A DNA stretch of 64,000 bases. Source: Tubiluchus corallicola (taxonomy: Eukaryota > Priapulida > Priapulimorpha > Priapulimorphida > Tubiluchidae). Below, piece by piece: positions 20,547 through 64,000 of this stretch. The translations under genes and the position numbers were made by a program. The notes beneath the pieces were generated by a model, which was not told where the DNA came from, did no database searches, and saw only the letters and a list, made by a program, of their open reading frames with translations. Each line of letters starts with the position of its first letter. Positions within the stretch are counted from its first letter, which is position 1. The DNA lies in NCBI GenBank assembly GCA_030141605.1, contig JAQGDQ010000304.1:62001-126000 (forward strand), written 5' to 3'.

Positions 20547-21522
20547 TTTATTTGCCAAAAAAATCGAAATTCACAAGCACAAAAGTATACAAGAACATCG
20601 CAGTATGAGAATAAAATTAACACAACTGATAAAGGCAAATGCGTCCAGTGCAAACTAAAAATTACTGTGCAAAGAAATTAAAAACAAAAATATGTAGTAC
20701 AATACTATATGAAAACTATAATACTGTATACATACAATTTAGAATGCACAGATATCAATAAAATTTGTGGAATAATATATGCCATCATTGAAATGCGTAG
20801 AATTTTTAAAACGATTTAAGGTATGTATTTTTAATTTTTAATTCAATTTTCATAAAGACTTGATTATTTTAAATTCTGTGGCAGGGTCTTCCGATGTTTA
20901 ACTGCTTGTTTAGTGATGGAATTGTTGTCGTTAGCGTGTGTTTGTTTAATATTATGTGTTCTTAGGTTTAGTGTGGTGTCCGGCAGAGGTGTAAGCTTAT
21001 TTTTAATGTCAATGTTAAGGTTGTGTTGATATTATTGACATACTTGTATAAAAATGGGATTGTGTAGTAGTGTTTATGTGCTTGTAAAGTGCTTGAATTT
21101 TAAATATGGTTCTTAAATCTGTTTGTAGAAACTGTTTGGATTTGCGATGAGAAATGTTTTATTTGGTAATCTCGATAAAACATTATTACACTTGATAGGG
21201 TATGGCTCTGCTTCCGTTTATTTTACACTCATTGGCAGGGCCTACTGTAGGCTGATACATCCTCCTTCAGCAAGGTAATTAGCCGGGTGGGGTAGTAGAA
21301 CAGATAAAACTGTCCAAAAGCAGCTTTCTCAGCATCACCCATCCATTTTACTCGTGGTGGCAAACTTGACGTTATTTAACTTTCTGTCCGTAAGGAAATA
21401 CCACTCAGGTAATGCCCTTATGGCCCCACCATTTTACCAGCATGACTACGTAAACAAGCAATTTATTGCTCAAACGCATGTCGAATATACAATTTATTGC
21501 TAATAATCCCTATCATAATAAC
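20547..21522. other. Intergenic, nothing supported
   Basis: AT-rich sequence without a convincing exon or RNA gene on either strand. Confidence 0.5.
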
Positions 21523-21584
<62 letters not shown>

Positions 21585-21603
21585 CAACAACAACAATAAA
21601 AAT
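21523..21603. repeat. (TAA)n microsatellite grading into (CAA)n
   Basis: More than twenty near-perfect AAT/TAA units, then CAA units. Six-frame translation gives only homopolymeric runs here. Confidence 0.97.
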
Positions 21604-21998
21604 AATAACAATAATACTAATAAATAACGACAAAACAAACAAACATTTATTTCATCCAGCAAACAATCAAGATGCAAGTTTCACGAAATAGCTAAAAATA
21701 CAACAAATGCTTAGAAATTGGGCCCCACATTATTACAATTTTACAAATAGACTGCAAGGACTACAAGAAGTTTGCTGCGTAGTGATCAAGAAAGGAACTT
21801 TGTTAGGCTACCTAAAAAACCTCTTCTAAAAAAAGAAGATAAAGAAATGTGAATTATTTTGCGGTTAATTAAAAGTAACCAGGAAGAAACCAAAACAGTT
21901 GAAACAAAGTTCAGATTCCATGTATATATTGCATTTTGAACGATAATAAATCCTCCAATACGATAACGTTAAGTGGAGATTTTTAATTTGGAGTCTTC

Positions 21999-22001
<3 letters not shown>
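21604..22001. other. Intergenic, nothing supported
   Basis: A short non-coding stretch between the two microsatellites. Confidence 0.5.
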
Positions 22002-22065
<64 letters not shown>

Positions 22066-22066
22066 G
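22002..22066. repeat. (TC)n microsatellite
   Basis: About thirty CT/TC units with one TTT interruption near the right end. Confidence 0.97.
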
Positions 22067-23415
22067 TATGTCTCGCTTTTTTTCTACCTCTCTTTCAGCA
22101 AGTAGATAAGTGGCTGAATGAATAAGACTGAATAAGCGAATAAAACAACGAACGAGTGAATGTGTGAAGGAGTGAGTAAACGTTGGTTAAGGAAGTGAAC
22201 GTGTGATAGTGAACAGAATTTGCGATCAAGATACTTAGCTGCTGCGGCTCTACTGCCACCGGCCACCTGTGATATGGCGCCAAATTTTGGGAGGCCCCAA
22301 TTTGTAGAAGTAATTTTGGCATAAATAGTAAGCATGGCATAAACAAGAAGTAACTAAGTAATAAGTCAGAAGTAAAAGCTTGGCATAAATAATAACATAA
22401 TATACTGTCTTAAATTTAAGTAAATGAATTTTCTGCGTTACTTTCAAACCAAAATGTATGATATATCAATTCTAACACAGAGTTGTCTTCCCGCAACAAC
22501 ACACATACTACGTTTGGCTTTATCTGTCTTCCCTTCATCATTTCAGACAGGCAGTACTGCCGCTTTACCCTGCTTTTGTTCATAATTTGCACTGGCAGGA
22601 TTGTGTGTATAAAGCAGCAGAGCTAATACTATACTCTCACACGATAAATAGATCCGTCTGTAACAAATTGTCTGATTCAAACTCTAGGCAATGTTTACTT
22701 CGGTAGTTTTTGTAAGAAGCAGATTATACCCTTCACACTATTACGTCGTGGATAACTCAGTAAGCAATTATTTGATAACACGTGGCCAAAGAGGATTACT
22801 TTTTATTGGGCTGATCTAATCTGTCTGAGGTAGGTTTTTATACTGGACCCGCACACGAAAGCAGGATCATTAAGTTTAACAAAAATCTGCGTGTCACCTA
22901 GTTGGTAAAAACACAGCTTGTTAATCCGGCGTGTGGAAAATAGGAAAACCGCTTATTAAATCCAAAATTTAAAATACGAATTGTAAAGTTAAACGTCACA
23001 AAATTTGTCGGTTTTTAATTGCCGATTCTTCAAAAAATTTCTCTCGGATCATTACTGGAGCAGACGTTGATTCGTATTCGTACATCAATTCAAAGCAAAC
23101 TCGTCTTTTCTTGTTGATTCGAGGCTAGAAAATTCAATGCGCCACACGGCTGCGTACGGCAAAAATATTAGTTCACCTGGTCAAGTGGTTTAAACTGTGC
23201 ATTCGGAAGCTCATCCCGGAGTTATTTCTTACATAATTTAACCAGATTAGCTGAAATTTTATTACAGGTGTTACGTTTTTTTCATTAAAATTTGATGAAA
23301 GTATAGTGTCACGTGATGCGGTTACAATCAGATTGATCCAGCTACTGTTTCTTAGTTATTGAAAATTTAAGTGAAACCAAATTCTGTTGGTTATTATTGA
23401 AAATTAATTGCCATC
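22067..23415. other. Intergenic, possible promoter region of the plus-strand small gene
   Basis: No exon supported. From about 23,030 to 23,250 CpG is more frequent than in the surrounding DNA, which would suit a promoter for the coding start at 23416, but no core element is clear. Confidence 0.4.
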
Positions 23416-23568
23416 ATGAGCACAACGTCAAACAGAAAGTTTTCTAGTTTAAACCACAGCAGTGTTAAACGAAAAAAACAACTTACAACACCCATTCAGT
23501 ACGATAAACCCATTCAAAACGAGGCCATTTTAAATGAAATCTTCTTCGATTTAAAACAAGATCAACAG
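23416..23568 (+). CDS. Candidate coding exon 1 of an unrecognised small gene
   Basis: ATG at 23416 (context ATCATGA) opens 51 codons ending in CAG just before a GTAGGG donor. The peptide starts MSTTSNRKFSSLNH, has a basic patch VKRKKQL and ends in an acidic/amphipathic part (ILNEIFFDLKQDQQ). Amino-acid balance and absence of low complexity look like real protein rather than chance frame. I do not recognise the family. It is divergent from the PKC gene and convergent with the myosin gene. Confidence 0.45.
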
Positions 23569-23772
23569 GTAGGGATTTGAGTTCAAGCTGTGTTAAGCTC
23601 AATTCACAAACAACAATACGGCCCGTTCGCAGTATATAGCCAAAGCGATTCTATTTAGGGTAATGCAAGGCCAAAAGGCGATAAAGTATTTTGAAGCCAG
23701 CAAGAATCCAAAAATGGCTCGATATGATTTAAATTACTGCGAATCCTTTGTAACCGCGAACGGACCGTTTTT

Positions 23773-23816
23773 ACACAAAATCCCGGTTCCGCTTAACACA
23801 TTTTGGGATTTTGTGT
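23773..23816. repeat. Perfect 12-bp inverted repeat with 20-base loop
   Basis: ACACAAAATCCC (23773-23784) and GGGATTTTGTGT (23805-23816) in the intron of the candidate small gene. Function unknown; it could be part of a short transposon. Confidence 0.75.
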
Positions 23817-24608
23817 AGGGTGCCTATAAGCTCGATCTAAATTGCAGTAAGCTTCATTTTGCTTTGCAATTAATAACAGAATTATACATTTCAATGTTTT
23901 ATCTAAATAATTTTATGCATCTAAAGGCCTACAGTAGACGTTCAAACACACGGCAATAACGCTGTTTAAAAGCCCCATAAAAGGTGTTCTGAGGTGAATA
24001 AAAGTGGTCGAAATTGCTTGAAAATAAAGCACACGAAGCTTCTAATTCTCCCTTAAATGAACGATTGAGTAATCGATTTCGGGTTTTATACATAGTGTTG
24101 TATCGATCAGGTGCAAAACTGTGTCACTGAATGAAAGCAAAACCTATACGTAACTAATTTAGCGAACCCAACTAAGCATCAATGAGTAAATACTGCACCA
24201 CAATACGAGTCAATTTTATGTAGCCTGGTATTTTTTCATTGTCTGCAAAAACAGTCAATATATTGGCAGTTGTCATTGGAAAATTCATTTTTAATAGAGC
24301 AGTACTACACAATCAAGGAGTGGATTGGCTTAAATCACCTAAAAATGAATGAGACAGACTGATTGTATTATTTTTGATAACAAACCGCAGCTTGATAAAC
24401 GTTTATTGTCATCTTTGAATGTTGGTTCTAATAATGTGCAAACTAGTGACTCGGTTACATGCCTTTCGGGAAAATTATGAAATAAATCTTTTTGCCGTGA
24501 TATCTGATATCAATCTGCTATCGAATTGCCCCTGTTAGTTACGCATTAACAATGATTTAATTTGGTTTGTGTGTTAATTTGATTTAATCTGAGTGTTATT
24601 TTTTGCAG

Positions 24609-24632
24609 GAAAATGTAAGCAGAGATGCCTGA
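24609..24632 (+). CDS. Candidate terminal exon of the small plus-strand gene
   Basis: After a good acceptor (TTATTTTTTGCAG ending 24608) the phase-0 frame reads ENVSRDA then TGA. Joined to the 23416 exon this gives 58 residues. Alternatively GAAAAT is a 6-base microexon, because GTAAGC follows at once. Inferred from splice signals alone. Confidence 0.35.
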   Translation, partial: ENVSRDA

Positions 24633-26595
24633 CAAGCTCATTTCAGTAAAGCAGTCACTTAGAATGATGTACCACACAAGTATAAAGAAACAAAAAGAAG
24701 ACAACTTGTACTCAACAATGCTTTTACTTTTTCCCCCAAAATACAAATATTCTAATGAATATTCTCCATACAAATCAAGAGATTTGTTAGCATTTTTAAG
24801 CTGTGTTTATATCTTAGCTTAGCAAATTAACATAAAGAAATTCTTCCAGTACGATACATTAATTATTATAATAATTATTAAATATTACTTACTGCGAAAA
24901 ATATTAAAGCACACCTATGCACGCATTAGCTCTACTGCTGATAGATAATTAATTATATTACTAAACTAATACTGTGCATGGTATGGTATAACAAAAGTTA
25001 TGTGCATATCCAAAAATGACAACTGATTTCTGTGGTTAGTAAATTTTCAAAAAAAAGTGCAGTTATTAGTTCCTATACAGAGCACCACTATTCAACTGTT
25101 CAACACTTCTCAAGTCTCTCTATACATCTAAAAGGGCAGCCTATAGTAACCACAACAGACTTGTCCTATGACAACACAGTCTACCAGAATTAGTACTCCG
25201 CAGGCTGTGTTGCAGCTTGATGAATATGTAGTTAAACAGCTAGCTTTCAGACAAACTATCACCAACACATAATGACACAGTAGGTCACTAATATGCAAAA
25301 TAAAATAAATAATTAAAGTTGTTGCCAATATTACTATTAATAATTGCTTGAACAAACGTACCATCACGGAAACCGTAAAATAGGGCTTACACAGTAGTAC
25401 TAGGAGTACTTGCAATAATAACTAAACATGGGTTGAAGCTAAAATAATTATAGGAAAAATTTTTAATAATGTATCGTTCATTTACATATCGCGAAATCGT
25501 AGTTTTCACGATATTTAAACATGTTTAAATAGTGCTGATAGAATAAGAACTGTTCCAAACAGTTTAACTCATCATGTCTCAGTTTCAGTGTTTAAGTAGG
25601 AGCAAGAGCAGAAATCTTTGAGTTCTAGCAGTACTTTGCATATTAAATTAGAGAATTAAATAATGTAATGAGTTTTTAAAGTGATTTTATAACAAACACC
25701 CATTTTCCAGGTTTGGTTAGTGGACGTTTAAGAGCCTTACAACAACAAACTAAATATTAACTGTAAACCAAGTATGATCACACCATTGCAAGTTGTCATA
25801 ACAATAACAATAATAGCACAGCTTGTAGCCGATTGCTGACCAATCACCAAAAAAAAACAATGTTTTGTTTAAATAGTTTAGAATAACTAAATCAATCACC
25901 TAAAGGAAGACATAACATTATATCTATAAACCTATGCAATATAGCGAAATAACTGCAACAGATACGGAAAGACATACTAGCTAACCAATTGTCTCTACGT
26001 ACATGGATAAATACCATATACCAGTAGTACTTCCAAAAATACAAAAACACCTATAACAATCACCAGTTTTAATATCTCACAGACATTGTCAGAACAAGGC
26101 AGTATTCTCAATGGCTCATCTGACGGACATAAAAAAACATAAAAAAATTATTGATTTACACACAAGATAAGCATCGACTACTATATCACTAATATTTCTT
26201 AGTCTGATCGGGCAATAGGAAATATATTTTTAAAAAACCAAAGCAAAATATATCCTCACTTTATGATGCCTAGCAAATTATCAAACATTATCACCTGCTA
26301 ATGTTCACAATGTCATCTCATATCTCTGGATAATTTAAATAGTTTCTACGACTTCAGACTATGACATGCAGAATACTCGATATATTTTAATTATTAATTA
26401 CCCATCAAACAAACACAAATGGGAATGTAACTTCTTTCCTATAACATCATCGAAGGAACACAAACAAGCTAGTACAGTTAAAGAAATTTTGCACATTAAT
26501 CAAACACTGGCAGAAGTGCTGCTGTTTAATATTTCTAGAGACAATTAACGTGTTTGTCATGATATTTTAAAGCAAAAGTTCAATATTAAAGGCAA
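24633..26595. other. Intergenic and 3' region of the myosin gene
   Basis: No coding exon supported. For the minus-strand myosin transcript the nearest polyadenylation-like signal is an ATTAAA about 200 bases after the stop (near 26,390). No nearer AATAAA was seen. Confidence 0.45.
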
Positions 26596-63106
<36,511 letters not shown>

Positions 63107-64000
63107 CTGTAAAATCATAATTAAAATAGAAGCTAAAGAGTGGTGATTAATCATTAAATATAACATACAGCTATCAAACTGTAAAATCCATATTGGTTGA
63201 CAACACTTGGAAAACATTAACAGTCCCAAAATCATGTTCTGCAAAAGAATTTATATTTGATTCCCAGACTCAAATAATACCAAAAAAGTAATCTAAAAGG
63301 TGTTTGCTAACTGTTAAACACTTTAAAAATAAGGCCCCGAATAATGACTATTTCTGTCATTCCTTAGCTAAAGATGAGCAAGAAGGCCGTATATGGCTAA
63401 CATTCAAAATCTTGCCTCTTATACTGTCGATTGGTAACAAATAACACAGCTAACGAAAGATACGGTAACTTGACAAAAAATAATCACTTTTCAGACAGAG
63501 AAGAAACAAAACCTTTCTTAGTTTTACATCTCAAATTTACCACGAACCCTCAGCGGCTCACCCACTATCATGGCCAAAGACGCAAGAGACTAAAAGCCTA
63601 CTTATTATTAATTAGTATCCCCACCCCATTTGAGTGTATATTTGCACATCCATTTGGAGACTTAGTGCATTGTAAAAAAATAGATAGAATAGGATTGACA
63701 AGACCGCCATATGTGATAAGAATTAGGACAGCTCTGGAAAGTTTTAAAAATGAGAAAACAAATCTCTTTAGGGCTTACAATTTTCAAGTTTTTGGAAAAC
63801 TAATCAGAAATTTATACATATAAATTTTTGTGGAGTTTTCATCATTAGTTGGTTGCCAATTCACAAGATTACAACATTCACAGCGTAATTGAGTAACCAC
63901 TGTGGTCTTCAATAAATTACTTGAAGGGTTGATTATTGTAACATTAAATGTCTTGTGATTTTCCATTTTGGGCAAAGTTAAGTTATGAGGTGGCAACAAG
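63107..64000. other. Myosin intron 5' of e1, running off the edge
   Basis: The preceding exon (expected to end RYYSGLIY-like) is not found here on the minus strand, so it lies beyond the right edge. A 130-codon plus-strand frame (63431-63823) has no recognisable domain and is probably chance. Confidence 0.55.

Noticed and set aside
21497-21691. Frame rich in isoleucine and threonine
   Set aside because: It is the translation of the (TAA)n microsatellite.
63431-63823. 130-codon plus-strand frame near the right edge
   Set aside because: No domain, no splice context and lies antisense in a myosin intron; length is within chance for a long AT-rich window.

Overview
The window joins two unrelated kinds of DNA. 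Bases 1 to about 8,450 are bacterial: five intron-free genes, all on the minus strand, that read as a Bacteroidetes outer-membrane glycan-uptake locus. In transcription order they are a FecR-type anti-sigma factor, a SusC/RagA TonB-dependent transporter with an N-terminal STN signalling domain, a SusD/RagB lipoprotein, a small lipoprotein, and a large lipoprotein that looks like an (alpha/alpha)6-barrel glycoside hydrolase and runs off the left edge. The ECF sigma-factor gene that normally precedes FecR is absent, and the FecR frame has no ATG start, exactly where the bacterial sequence stops.

From about 8,670 to the right edge the DNA is animal: AT-rich, intron-rich, with decayed transposons and microsatellites. 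A degraded minus-strand non-LTR retrotransposon (reverse transcriptase, zinc-knuckle and C-terminal endonuclease remnants, R2-group-like) lies directly against the bacterial segment. It sits in what should be intron 1 of a conventional protein kinase C gene, of which only coding exon 1 (18,460-18,617, minus) is visible. An assembly chimera is the simplest explanation of the join; a real bacterial insertion is the alternative to test.

From 26,596 to 63,106 (minus) lies most of one non-muscle/smooth-type myosin II heavy-chain gene. I traced 38 well-supported exons plus one putative 15-nt microexon at loop 1. With the microexon the reading phase closes exactly at 1,857 residues plus stop; without it, at 1,852. 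Only the N-terminal exons, roughly the first 120 residues, lie off the right edge. The gene contains one GC-AG intron. Introns in the motor 5' part reach 6.2 kb, while most rod introns are 0.1-1.7 kb.

Between PKC and myosin are about 8 kb of mostly non-coding DNA with microsatellites, palindromes and one possible two-exon small gene on the plus strand (23,416-24,632). Mobile-element traces include two hAT-like MITEs (17,288-17,659 and 47,316-47,742), a 236-bp fold-back hairpin (14,498-14,733), a tRNA-derived fragment (about 59,001-59,075) and a degenerate 16-bp minisatellite (51,716-51,960). The host species cannot be named from the sequence; a marine invertebrate carrying or contaminated by a Bacteroidetes bacterium fits.
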